Assembly (NCBI GenBank): GCA_037976565.1
Contig: CP137684.1
Coordinates: forward strand, 21,514,259-21,578,258
DNA length: 64,000 nucleotides
Origin: Mesocentrotus franciscanus
Lineage: Eukaryota; Echinodermata; Echinoidea; Camarodonta; Strongylocentrotidae
Reading direction: 5' to 3'
The notes beneath the pieces are model-generated. The model searched no databases. It was not told the origin of the DNA and saw nothing but the letters and a program-made list of their open reading frames with translations. The translations under genes and the position numbers were made by a program. The stretch's first letter is position 1. Each line of letters begins with the position of its first letter. Positions 1 to 12,900 of the stretch are shown here, one piece after another.

Positions 1-638
1 GTACAAGCCAGTCGCATTGATAACCATACCAGGTATTCAAAAAGTGATCCTTATATTAAAACCCTCAGTATGTGACTCTTTGCAAGCAGAAGGGTGTTAA
101 TACTTTAACACCCAGTTAAAGTCCTTCTGAATCTGAACGGTTTCAGAGCCAAAAGGGCGTTAACTCAATGCATAAAATTATAATTAATACACCCCTCGTT
201 ATCAACAGACTGATTGCAACGCGATCTTATAAAAAACACTTCATGTAGTTGAAAGAGTAGACAGATTAGATGGGCAGCTCAAGCAAAACATACACCATAG
301 TACAAGCCTTGAATGCACTCACGGGAGAGAAATACATACCATTACATTCTTATCTATACATAATCATTACATAATTATTAAATTGTAAGGTTTAAATTTC
401 AAAGTTAGAGCAAAATAAAAATTAATAAATTATATTTGTTCAGGCGTTTTCAAAAAAGAAGCCATATATTGGAATACATTGCTAAACTGGCCTTTTTCAT
501 ACATCAGAAGTCCCATCCATCTTTATATGCTCTAACATGTAGCCAAGATGGTCGGTCAGGGATGCTTTCATTTCATCAATAAAATCCACATCGACAATAA
601 ACCACTGATTTCACACGACAGCACCAAAACAACCCGTC
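1..638 (-). other. Probable 3' UTR and downstream flank
   Basis: Lies downstream of the tail-anchor stop. No open frame or canonical polyadenylation signal was seen. At about 85-175 there is a fragment with the motif AGAAGGGTGTTAA / AAAGGGCGTTAAC that recurs in the palindromic element at 41530-41820 and near 58075-58165. Confidence 0.4.
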
Positions 639-707
639 TCACGATCTGAAGAAGTATGCCGAGACGATCTGACCTAGGACAAGAAAAGCGGCCAGCATGA
701 ACCATTC
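639..707 (-). other. Out-of-frame tail-anchor segment of the ORP8-like gene
   Basis: Just beyond the in-frame stop, a second frame encodes EWFMLAAFLVLGQIVSAYFF, then RS and a TGA at 639-641. This is a hydrophobic single-pass segment with a short luminal end, the same layout as the C-terminal ER anchor of vertebrate ORP5/8. The two frames meet at the T4 run on the coding strand (plus 708-711). One base fewer there would make the anchor continuous with exon 20. Either a sequencing or assembly indel, or a true truncating variant. Confidence 0.8.
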
Positions 708-878
708 AAAACGTGAGAGAGCCGCTGGAAGCACGTGAATGAGATTGCTGTTGGACCATGAACGCTAGTCTACTGTTGATTGTCTTGAGTTCCTTCTGGA
801 CCTGTTCAGAGCCCTCTTTGATCGGACCGATGATGTCCTCTACTCGGACTCTAGAGGGCAGTCTAGTACTGGATTCAT
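706..878 (-). CDS. OSBPL8: ORP8-like exon 20 (terminal, as read in frame)
   Basis: 173 nt, phase 1 in. DESSTRLPSRVRVEDIIGPI, then KEGSEQVQKELKTINSRLAF, aligns with the helical S-T-R...G-D-I-Q-S-S-I-E segment that precedes the vertebrate tail anchor. The frame stops at TGA 706-708, directly after S-L-T-F, before any membrane segment. The acceptor is CTTCAG|AT. No AATAAA is visible on the minus strand between here and base 1, so the 3' UTR may run out of the window. Confidence 0.88.
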
Positions 879-3800
879 CTGAAGAGAATTGGGAAAAAAT
901 GATCCAATGATTATGATGAGAGTGGTGATATTACAAGTAAGGTCTTTCAAGGGTTCTACAACACATTCTCTTGCAGCGATTGCTCCGCAGTAACTTCCTA
1001 CTGTCACTAACTGATTTCCTAACTTCAACCTTGGACCCAACGCTATATCTTAGTAGGCTAAACCTGCAGAACCTAACCTTAAACCTAACCTCAAACCCTA
1101 AAACTATACTTCTGATTAAATAAACCTTGAAGCAATTGTCGCCAGAAAAAATGTCAGAGTACCCTTTCACAGGAGCCAGTAACTATAAACTATTTCACAC
1201 TGTTGGTTTGTAGGCCAGTATAAATCATATGGGCTTTAAAGTATTAAACCAAATAAAGAATAGGCAAAGTACATATGAACTGAAAGACTGGAGAAAAGAC
1301 TGTGAAATTCAATAACTAATACTCCAAAATCATTTTCTGTCTTTTCAAAACCATATCAAACCAAATGCAGCAACAATCCACTTAATTTTGTTGACAATTG
1401 TGTTTCTGACAGTGTCAATGCAGATGAGTTTAAATCAGTCATGAGTGATTCAATGATAGGATTTGGTTTCACATGCAACATAAATAATCAAGCTTTACAA
1501 CAATAAATACATTCATGAAAAAAAATTTGGAACTATTGAGTAATTAACCAATAAACTTGGGTGTCCTATTTCAGAGACACCCTGTAAAATTGTAATCAAG
1601 GGTGGTATTTTGAAAAATTTTTGAAAACAATGTAATCTTTTATGTCAGTAAAACAACATCAATTGTCCTAACAATTAAAATAAGGGCAAGTAATTGGTTG
1701 ATGTCTGCGCAAAGCTGGCTGCGTTTGCATAAAGTCGAAAGAGAAATCTGCAAAAGCATCAATGGTAAGTATGAGTTCTGGCCACGATACTGTGGTTGGA
1801 CTGACGTGTGCGCTTATGAAATGTCACCTGGCCGGAATACTCAGGGAGCGGAACATGTGCATTTTCATGTGTGGAAAAGCAATTGAATCCAATGACCAGG
1901 GTAAGAATTATTACAATATAAAGCGCTTAGAAACAGACCTTACAATGTGACTATTATTATAATTATTATTATTATGATTAACATAATTTCTTAACACATT
2001 AAAATTTAACATTGTTTTCAAATAGCAGTCCCCTAGTCCTAAGGCGTGTCGTGGCCTTACGAATCTGTAATTCTCTACTTACCTTCAATGTCGGTTACAT
2101 CTGAATGTTCTACATATGAATCTTCGCTTTCTCCACTGGCTGGGTCTGGTGATCCGCTACCAATACGCGCTCTACCTTGCTTCTTCTTATTACGGGCATG
2201 CTTCAGAGATGCATTGCGCTGGAATCAAATATAGAGAACAGCAAACTTTACAACTACTAAGTTAAACACAAACCAGACTTTTGAAAATCAATTTAAGGCA
2301 CCTTCAATAACCTTGTCAATTACCAACGTGTAAACATTATAACGCATGACGTAACCCTAACATGATTTCAATGGGACATACAATTGACATTGCCCAGGAG
2401 TTTATTTAATGAAAGTCTTTGCTTCGTGTTTCCTCTAAAAACCAGAATGGGCTTGCCTGAAACTTGTGAAAGACCTTTGGCACTTGTTATTAATAACAAG
2501 TTTTATGAAACAGGGTCCTGATGTATGAGTAGAAAGGGAAACATTTCTGCACACCTGGTGTCCATTTTCGTTACACGTGTTTGATGCCAGGAATTAAAAA
2601 AAAGGAAAATAGGCTTTATAATTCTTAAATTGACAGCCCATAAAAAATCCCAGCCCTGAAAGCACTAATATAATTCCAGTACAGAGGATGATTTTCAGCC
2701 TGTTTATTTGAATCATTAAGCAAATACTTGGCCCTCCCTTACCTTCAACCTTTGTTCCGTTGGTCCATTTCTTCTGTTTGGTATGCTCACAATACTGGTG
2801 GTTCTAACAATCTGTGTTCTATGTCTGGTTCTTGTCTGGATCACACCGTCCAACTCAAACTGCTCTATGTCATTCAGGATGTCCCACGGTCTCGTACTGC
2901 AAAAAAAATACCATCAGAAAATAAGGACTATTCAAGAGATAACGTAAAAAAAGACTTCTTATCCAGATATTAAGAAATGAAAATCAATTGTTTTCAACTC
3001 CCAATTTTTTAAATATATACTGTTATAACTTAAATTATTCATATGCTTACCAAGTGTTGTAATTTTTTAAGTTTTTGAAAAATTGATTTGTCACGATTTA
3101 TATTTCTTGAGAATGTGACGTATTAAGGTTACATCTAAAAGTATTCAACAAAGGCCCTAGTTCAACCAGTCCATCTTTCGATCTTGAGTTATAAAAAACA
3201 CAAAAAACATCAAATTTATAAAATTTATATATTTTGTGTCCCACAAAAGTATTAAGCCATTCAATATTATTATTATTAATTGTATGAAACCTAGTATCTC
3301 AATTTTCACCATTTCATTCTAATTTTTTTATAATTCATTAACTTGCACATTAAAAATGCAGGTGGGAAAATAAACTATTTCGACCTTACCCAAGTATTTT
3401 TAACATGATGCACGCGTACATCCATTGTCTTAGCCTGTACATATTTCAACAGTATTCACATTTTACGCAAAAAGAAGAATTACTGATAATCATGAAACCG
3501 CCTGGACTAAAACATGTCTCTACTCACTCCATGTGTTTATAGATCCAATCGCCCGTGATGTCATCTCTTTCAAATAGCTTCGGGACCCATTCCACCATCT
3601 TGATCTTTCTCTCCTTGTGCCCATTCCTCTGCTGTTCTTCTAATATGAATTTCTCTTTGGTGGCGTCGTGGACGTCTCCCTTGCTCAGCGCAGCTGTCAC
3701 ATGGCTCCATAACCTGAATGCAATTTAAAGTGATGTGATGATATGACGTGAATTTAAACTGCTGTTTTCAAAATAGAATAAATTCAAAGCCTGAAGTGCA

Positions 3801-6800
3801 TCAATTACCGATGTTAGTACATGAAGTTCCGCCATGTCAAAATACTAAATTCAAAATATGAGCTTGATATATTAACTTCTGTAAAAATAAAAAAGATTTT
3901 GCAACTTTAAATTTAGTTAACATAAAAGTGACTTGGGAGTTAGACAACTTGACGCACCTGTATGTGCTCATATGAAATAGGGCCAGCCAGCACTGTACCC
4001 AACTCCGACATGCATTATGTGTGTGCTATTTTTCTTAGGTGATTGGTACACTTCAAACTTTGAATTTATTCTATTTTAAGAAAATCAGTTTAATAAATGT
4101 ATTACAATTTATGCACATTTCTCTGCAGAACCCCTGCATGTTGAGATGTAACCCACTTTGCATACACATACATTGGTAGGTGCTATGTCTGGCAAAACTT
4201 GGGAAAGCTTTAGAATTATCAAGAGAAAGATTTGTTCAAGAATTAAGCATAAACTTAATAAAGATGTCTATTATAACGAGTGATACATGTACATGTATAA
4301 ATGAACAATCAGAAATGTTCAGAAATGTAAAAATATAACTTAATATCATTAGAATGTTATGTGAATATAATAGTAATGATTTTGACAATAATATAGTTTT
4401 GGCCCACCTTTCTGACTCGTTCTCCGCCTGTTCATCAAACATGACTGTTGACCTCTGCAATCTGCTGTTCTTTACCTCTGAGGTCACTGCCCAAAACAGC
4501 TCAGAATTCTGAATTCAACAAATAAATAATATTCTCATCATGACTCTTATCTTGATTCTTTGAGTTATCTCCACACTTTCAATTGTATTGATGTATTTTT
4601 TTTGAATTTCAGTTGTCACATTTTATGTAAATCAATTATATTATATACTATTATTGTTGTTTGAATATTTTGTGTTTGATTTTTTCAATAAATGCAGAAA
4701 CATCTGCTAAAAAATTATAGAAAAGTATGCATTTTCCCATTTCCACTTCCATGTACATACTGAGAGAATGTAAAGTAGTATGTTACAGAGAAATGAAGCG
4801 GTTGGCTCAATATTGTAGCACCTGGGGGTGTTTCACAAAGACTAAGATCGACTTGAAGTTGGACTTAACTATGACAGGCCATTCATGCCACTATTTGCTC
4901 TTACCATTTACTAGCATTTGACATTCAAGGGACGTACAAATCGTGGTCTCAAATCTGCAGAGTTTACATTTTTTGATAGTGCATTATTGAAGGAAAAAAT
5001 ATTATCTAAAGATTATAATTTAGAGACCAATGGTGATAGCAACCAATGGCATGAGTGGCCTGCCATACTTAAGTCCAACTTAAAGTCAATCTTAGTCTTT
5101 GTGAAACACCCCCCAGGAGAGATATTTCTTGTCAAAATTGATGTATCTCTATTATATCATTCTAGTATTGTGCATTTGATACTGCTGTACTTGTGCCTAA
5201 AACAATGTCATAATATTTCTTACTATACAGTATATATTACATTTATGTCTAATATAATGTGCTCTTGACATTAATGTAGGTCTATGACTTACATTAACAT
5301 TTATTTACTTATTTATTTATTGCAACCAAAACTTGAGGTTGGATTTCAAATACAAACAGAAAAATAACAATGGTAGAAGTAATGTACATAAAGTCAAGTA
5401 ACTGTAGAGTCTGATACATAAATATATGAATAATAATGTGCTACTATCAAATTATTACACAATTTTTATATTTTCTTGTAAGTCTACAGTGCATCATATG
5501 CATAGCATTTAAAAAAATTTGAAAATTCTTGTAATTTTCATTACTCTTCTATATGAAGTGCAGCTCGAGAATCCTCTTTCCTGTTTGGATGTTTATCAAT
5601 AAATTTTTGTTATCAATTCAAATTTGAACTTGCAATTTGACAAAAATTGGTCATAATAACATCTCCTAGTATACAGAAATATTTCTCAAATACTAAACTC
5701 TTTGACTTACCTCTGTTCTCTTATCCTTAATGTACACTTCCTCGTCCTGGCAGGAAAATGAAACAATACAACAACAAAAAACAATCAATAAATTGAATGC
5801 AAATTGTCAACAGGACCAACATTGTTATCACAAGAACTTCTTCATGAACTCTTTACATGTGAATGCCAAACAAGTAATCTCCATGTGCCACATTGTGTTC
5901 ATCATGGGATAGATATATATACCTTCAAGGGTTCAAGACTATTAACTGTTTCCATTGCAAGATTATTCTATGGTGGTATTATAACGGTCATCATGGAGCT
6001 AATCAAGACCTGAAATGGGCATCTTTGCAAAGCCATCTTATATTGCATAAAGCAATCCTTCTGTCACATTGGTGCCTATTGCTTTGTGCAAAATTACACA
6101 GGTAGTAAACAAGCAACCATGCAGAGAGGCGAAAATCTATAGAATTTGACGTAATGGAGACATTAGGTAAATACTTATTCATAAAAACAAACAAAACAAC
6201 GACAAAACGGATGAAATCAAATAAACTACCAGTATATGTGTGCAACTGAAATTGAACACTTTTATTCTACACCTGTCAAACCAAAAACTTTAGCGAAATG
6301 AAAGTTCGAGATTTAAACAGGCATTTTCAATGAAAAAAAAAAAGAAGCAAAATGCAGAAATTAAGTGTCATGTCAAGACTTTGTGAATCAATTATTTCAC
6401 AGCTTGAAATTTGTAGATATGAACCACTTGCAAAGTCCAACAGGAAAAACACTTTTATTCAACAAATGTAATACCAGACACTTTGGGAACATGAGACTTT
6501 CAGCAAATCGGTCGACTGGCATGCCCCAAATTAAGAGTGCTGAAACTATGGGCATTAGGAGAGCTATATGGAATAGGTAGGATAGATAGACCATTTTCGT
6601 CATGTAATAATATTTTATGCATAAATCTTTGTCAGGTGCCATGTTACAAATTCCATTCACCTGTTTTGAATACTTGTATTTCATATTTCAAAATGATTTG
6701 CATACATTAATTGTTGCTCGGTAGGACATACATTATGGCTTGTCCTACCTAGCAATACGGAATGTATACAATTATTCTTAACAGGTGAATGAAATCATTT

Positions 6801-9800
6801 GTAACAAGGCATTTAACAAAGATTTGTGCATTAAATTTGATTACATTACGAAAATGGTATATTAAGCACTCCTTGTGCAGAGAGACTCACCCATTTGCCA
6901 CTGAGTGTTGCCAGGGTTTCTTTGCCAAACTTGATCTTGCCTGTGATCTGATTGGATGAATCGCTCCCTCCAAGGAATGGCTGCACAGGGACAAAATAAA
7001 ATCAGATTCAGAATCACATTTATTGACCTGTATTTCAAAACAGAGAATATCGGCCTCCACTGGCATACCAAACAATAAACACCACCAATAACAATATAAC
7101 AATTTAAATGAATATATTATATAAACATTTGACTCTGTCTATGTGTCTTAAAAGAGACACAAAATAGAATGAAACAATGAATTTGGGTACATGTAGACAA
7201 TCAATATATTTCATTTGGTATCATTCAAATATCTATTTTAGTATCAAACTTGTTATCAAGCTTGGACAACAAATGGAACATAATAGCCTAGGGCAAATCC
7301 AAATTAAGTCTTGTTCAAATATGACACTGCATTTGTTTTCATATAAATTGTGTAATATATTTTGTGTGTAATATGCTTCACTTTTTTTTATCTTATAAGA
7401 CAGAGCTCAGTGAATACATGTAGCACCTTAGAAAGACAGGGTTCGAATCCCTGACATCTTTTGGCAAGACATTAATCTACATTTTCCAAACTCCACCCTG
7501 TTCAGGTAAATGGGTACCTGGCAGGAATAAATTCCTTGATATCCTAGAGCACCATAATGGCAGCCATGCTAACGCAGGGGTAATAATCTTGGAGCACCAA
7601 GAGTATAAGTTTGACAGGCAGGAGCACTCTACAAGAATCCACCATCATTATTGATTTATCATCATGAGCTTTAATTTAGTTTATTTGATGTGTAATAATT
7701 TGATTGTATAACATTGTTATTCATATACGTATGTATCAGGCTCTACAGTTTCTTTGACTTTGTTTAAATTATTTCTACCATTGTTATGTATTGTTTGTAT
7801 TTCTATTTGTATTTGATATCAAACCTTAAATTTTGGTTACAATAAAAAAAAAAAAATTATTTAAACAATTTGAATAAAGAGCAAATACCTTGAGTTTGAA
7901 TTCAATCTCTGTCCTGTAGCCAGTTTTCTCACATTCCAATGTCACCTTGCCACCATACTCCATTGTTAACGTGCCATAAAGAATGCCTGAAAACAAAATA
8001 ACAATCACATCAAAATACACATTTACATATTTGCTAGAATTTACCACTTTTAAAATGTTTTTTAACTTACACACGTTTACCTTGTGACGAGTTTTTTCAT
8101 TCACCTGGTATGAATGATCGTATTTCAATAGATAGAATACAAACTGCATAGTTACATTAATTGTTGATGACAGAATGCAAATTGCATACATTAGTTGTTG
8201 CTAGGTCAGGCAAACATTAAGGCTTGCCAGCCCTTACAAAATGTAATGTATGCAAGCTACATATAAGATATACATATAAGGTGCCAAATCCACTTGAAAT
8301 CAAATGCTCAAGGTGCTAATGAAATACAATTATTCATACCAGGTGAATGAAATAAATGAAGTTTGTAATATAAGAAAAGAATATGCAATAAATGTTGGTA
8401 TCCCGTTCGAAACCAATTTGATTGGCTTGTACCCTTTGGTAAGGCATTAATCCTCATTACCAAGTCCCTCAGACAGGACTTAGCGCCCTCGGTCCCTTGG
8501 TTATTTACTTACCAGCATATATAATACGTGTTTTCTTAGCAGTCAGGTCAAACAATCATCACCAAACAAATATTACCATAGCTGCCACTCACAAATGTGA
8601 AATTACACTTTTTTGATTCAACGATAAAACCAACAATGACTCATTCTGGCCATGTAATTAAATGCTTCTACATTTCGCTAAAGCTACATGTATCCTGTTC
8701 TTACCTTTACAGTTTGCATAGGGCATTGTGATGAGATAATCCTCGCCCCGCCCTAGGAGCATGAGCTTGCCGACACCGTCCATCACGGCACAGACTGAGT
8801 TCCCGTAGAACTTGCTCTTGGCCAGTATGCTTCCACTGATACAGAAGCCTTCTTTCCTGTTAGTGATGTAGAAAGCCGTCACTGGAGGATGATGGGATAC
8901 CTGATGTTGGGATGGAAACCAAAAGATGACGATGATGGTGATGATAATGATTAATATTATTATCATCATTATTATCGTTAATATCAGTATTAGTAATAGT
9001 TTTATTCTCATTATCAGTATTAGTAACAGCATGTCAGTTGCGATTGATATCAATAGCAAATAAGTTGCGATTAATATCAACTCTTTATAAGATGGGGCCC
9101 AGCTCCTCCCAATTTTTTTGTTCATCCATTAAAACTAACATGATAACACAGTGGACTTCCCATTTGACTACAAGCAATAAACTCCCTCTTTAGACATACA
9201 AAAATGTCTATATTCTATTAATTAATTTAATCTTGACCAAGGGTTTAAGATTAATTTATCAAAGGAGACCTCAGACTAACTTCCTTTGGTAAACTAGATA
9301 TTAAACAAAAGCTTATGCCCAGCATCAGGTTTAGCTTTGAGTAGAATACGAGCCAAAGACTTTGCCTTATTAGGGCTATCTAGCAGACCAAGGGAGTGTT
9401 TCCACAAAGGCTAAGATCAACTTTAAGTTGGACTTAACTATGGCAGGCCATTCATGCCACTGGTTGCTCCCACCATTGGTCTCTCAATTACGATCTTTAG
9501 ATAATATATAATAATAATTATTTAAAAAAATTAAATTCTGTAGATTTGTGACCATGATTTGTACGTCCCTTGAGAGACCAATGCCAGTAAATGGTGATAG
9601 TAAACAGTGGCATGAACGGCCTGCCGTCCAACTTAAAGTGGATCTTGGTCTTTGTGAAACACTCCCCTGTACTGTATAAATGAACATCATACCTGTTCTG
9701 ATATGTAGAATGTCCTTGTTTTCGTCTTGGGGTGTTCCCATAAACAACGGAATGTCTCTCCTATGATAGGATTGTAGGGCTTCTTCAAACCCTGAAAAAT

Positions 9801-9935
9801 AAAGAAGAAGAAAGAAAACATGATTGTAGACACATTACCTTTAGGAGGAAAGAGAAGGGGAAATAACAAAATGAAGAAGATGAAAAATAATGAGTAGGAG
9901 TAAGAAGAAAAAGAAGATGAAAAATAATGAGTAGG

Positions 9936-9981
<46 letters not shown>

Positions 9982-12900
9982 AGAAGCAGAAGAAGAAGAA
10001 AAAGAAGAAGAATGAGGAATATGAGAAAAAGAAGAAGAAGAAGACAAAGAAGAAGAGGAAGAAGAAGAAGGAGTATGAGAAGGAGAAAAAGAGAGAAAAA
10101 AAGAAGAATGAGAAGGAGAAGAAGGAGGAGGAGGAGGAGGAGGAGGAGGAGGAGGAGGAGGAGGAGGAGGAGGAGGAGAAGAATAAATACCTTTGGTTTC
10201 TTGTAGAACCCTGATAGATACCACCGGACTACTTCCTTCATTCTGGAGAATGCATCATCTTCTTGTACAGCTCTGATAAAAGAAAGAAAGATCATAGATT
10301 TCTCAAATAAACTTTAACTCTTCATAATCCCTCAACAAACTCGTCACCATCATCACCATAAGCATCATTATCACTACCATTTCAAGCGTCAACACCATCA
10401 TTGTCATCCTCATCACTATTATCATCATGATCATGATCATGATCATCATTATCATAATCAAAATTTTGTTTAATATCACTTTATTATGAACCATAATTAT
10501 TAACACAGGAACTAATAGTATATTATATGCAATTGTATAGATACAGACAAAAATCCTGTTTTAAAAAAAAAATCAAACTTAGTTATTTTTCAACTTTTTG
10601 ACATAGATCTTACCAAATAATGTATATTGTTTTCAGACACATTACATTTTATTAGGGCAATGTAGCATTCACATAAAATATTATTATTGCCAATTTAAAG
10701 AATAAAATATCATCAATTTGGCCCTTTAAAATTGCTGTCCTGAAAGGGTTAATATTCTTGCAGGAGCATGAGTAATAAACTGTGATGGTCATTGCTACTC
10801 ACCTGGCGATGATGTCAGCATGGAAGTAGAAATCTGAGAGCTTGTCCAGGAAAGACCTAGGTTCCAGGACAAAGGTTGGCAAGACAACGCGTGATAGGTC
10901 CATTCCAGGTCGGACCTGCTTCATCAGGGTCCAGATAAGACTCTTGTTCTCCTCCGCTAAGGTCTCTGTCTGGGAAATATCCTGGAAAACGCGGATTAAA
11001 AAAAAAATCAAACTTGAATCAGTCACAACTAAAAACTTGAAATGAAAAACGTTTCATTCTCCCTATCACCCATAAGCCAATACTAACTTATATACCATCA
11101 AGGTGGGATGTAGATGTGTCGTAGGCGAATGGTTTAAAGCGGGACTGCACTACTTGTAGCTACTTGCACCCTCTATATAGCAAACAATGCCTAAGCGGTA
11201 CCCGTTGGTCCCCCATAAGTCCCCTTTTCTTATGTTAATTGAGAGCTGATTTGATGAGATAACCACCTGTCAGTGACCATGCAGGGAGGTCTAATCCCTC
11301 CTGGCCAAACTAGTGCAGATGGGCCTTAAACACTGGACTGGCGATGCGAACGTCGTGGATTAGATCCCCAGTGAAGCACTTATGTCCTTAAGCAAGGTAC
11401 ATGCTTTTCTGTACAGTGCTTGTTTCCACCCAGGTGTTAGGAGGGTACCCGGTAGTACGCAAATTTCTGTAAAATGGCGCCTGGCTGGAATGCTCCCCAG
11501 GGTGTGGAGAATGTGCTTATATTGTTTGCGGGCAGGTCTGAATCTGATGACCGGGATAATGATACTTTTGTAGAGCGCTTAGAGATATTGAAGATGTAGT
11601 AAGTGCTATACATAAACCCAGAATATTATTACGATTATTATTAAAGTGGCTCGTCGGAATTTGATGCTGCGTAACAAAATGTGTTCTTTTTGCTGGAATC
11701 GGTAAGTAGGATGTAAATAGGTCCCTGTGCCAGTAGCATCTCCAATAATGGCTCTCAATAATGATATAAGGGACAAAGATGCTGGGATACCAACTTCTAG
11801 ACCCCAGTTTGCTATTTCTTGTCATATTTTGAATACGAGGGCAATCGTCTCCAGGAGATATTTCTATGATGATATTCTTCCAAAATGACAAAACTACCTC
11901 AAACAAAAACAAAAGTAAATCTTGAAGATAGCTCTTTCAGTTGCAACGCTCCAAAGCTTTGGAATAAACTATCACTAGATATAAGAAAAGCCTCATATCT
12001 TGCCGTCTTCAAAATTTTGTAGAAAAACGCACTTGTTTTCAGAAGCTTTTGAATAGTTTTGTTATTGTGTGACTGTAAAGTAGCACTGTTATGAGCTTTG
12101 TTTTCATCACAGCACAGTCAAGTATATTGATAAAGTATCTAGGCTATAGAAATTGATCTACTTAGAACTCAACTTTTTCTGTAATAACAGTTAACATTGT
12201 GCCCAATAAGTATTGCTGCACATTCATGGGATCAAATCCAGCTAGGTACTTACAAGGCAAAGATCTTCAGACGCAACTGGCACGTAAGTCGTTTGTCTTG
12301 TGTCTTGTTGAGTGACTTCCAATGGGGCAAGCTCCTCCAACTCTGAAACTTCTGATTCACTCTTACTATCATTGTCTTTCTCTCGCTCATTCTCCAAGTC
12401 ATCCTCATCAAGACCTATAGAAAACAATTGGATAAGTACTGAGGTGTGGATTTGCCAACATATTTTAAGATGATGATCGTCACCACCATCATCACTAAAT
12501 TATCATTTTCACAATCATCGCTAACATGTTCACCATCACCATCATCCCCACCACCATCATTATTACCATCACCATCATCATTACGATCATCAACATTAGG
12601 CTACCATCATCATCACCACCATCACCACCATCATCATTACCATCATCAACAACACCATCACCACCATCATCATTACCATCACCAGTATCATCATTACCAT
12701 CACCATCATCATCATTACCATCATCAACACCACCATCACCATCATCAACACCACCATCACTACCACCATCACCAGTATCATCATTACCATCACCATCATC
12801 ATCATTACCATCATCAACATCAACATCTTCATCACCATCATCATCATTATCATCACCATCACCATCATCATCATCACCACCACCACCATCATCATCATCA

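Noticed and set aside
1050..1110. Telomere-like CCTAACCT repeats
   Set aside because: Units are irregular and few (AACCTAACCTTAAACCTAACC only), not a tandem TTAGGG array.
4918..5268. 116-codon plus-strand open frame
   Set aside because: Lies across the right half of a palindromic MITE; no similarity or composition expected of a gene.
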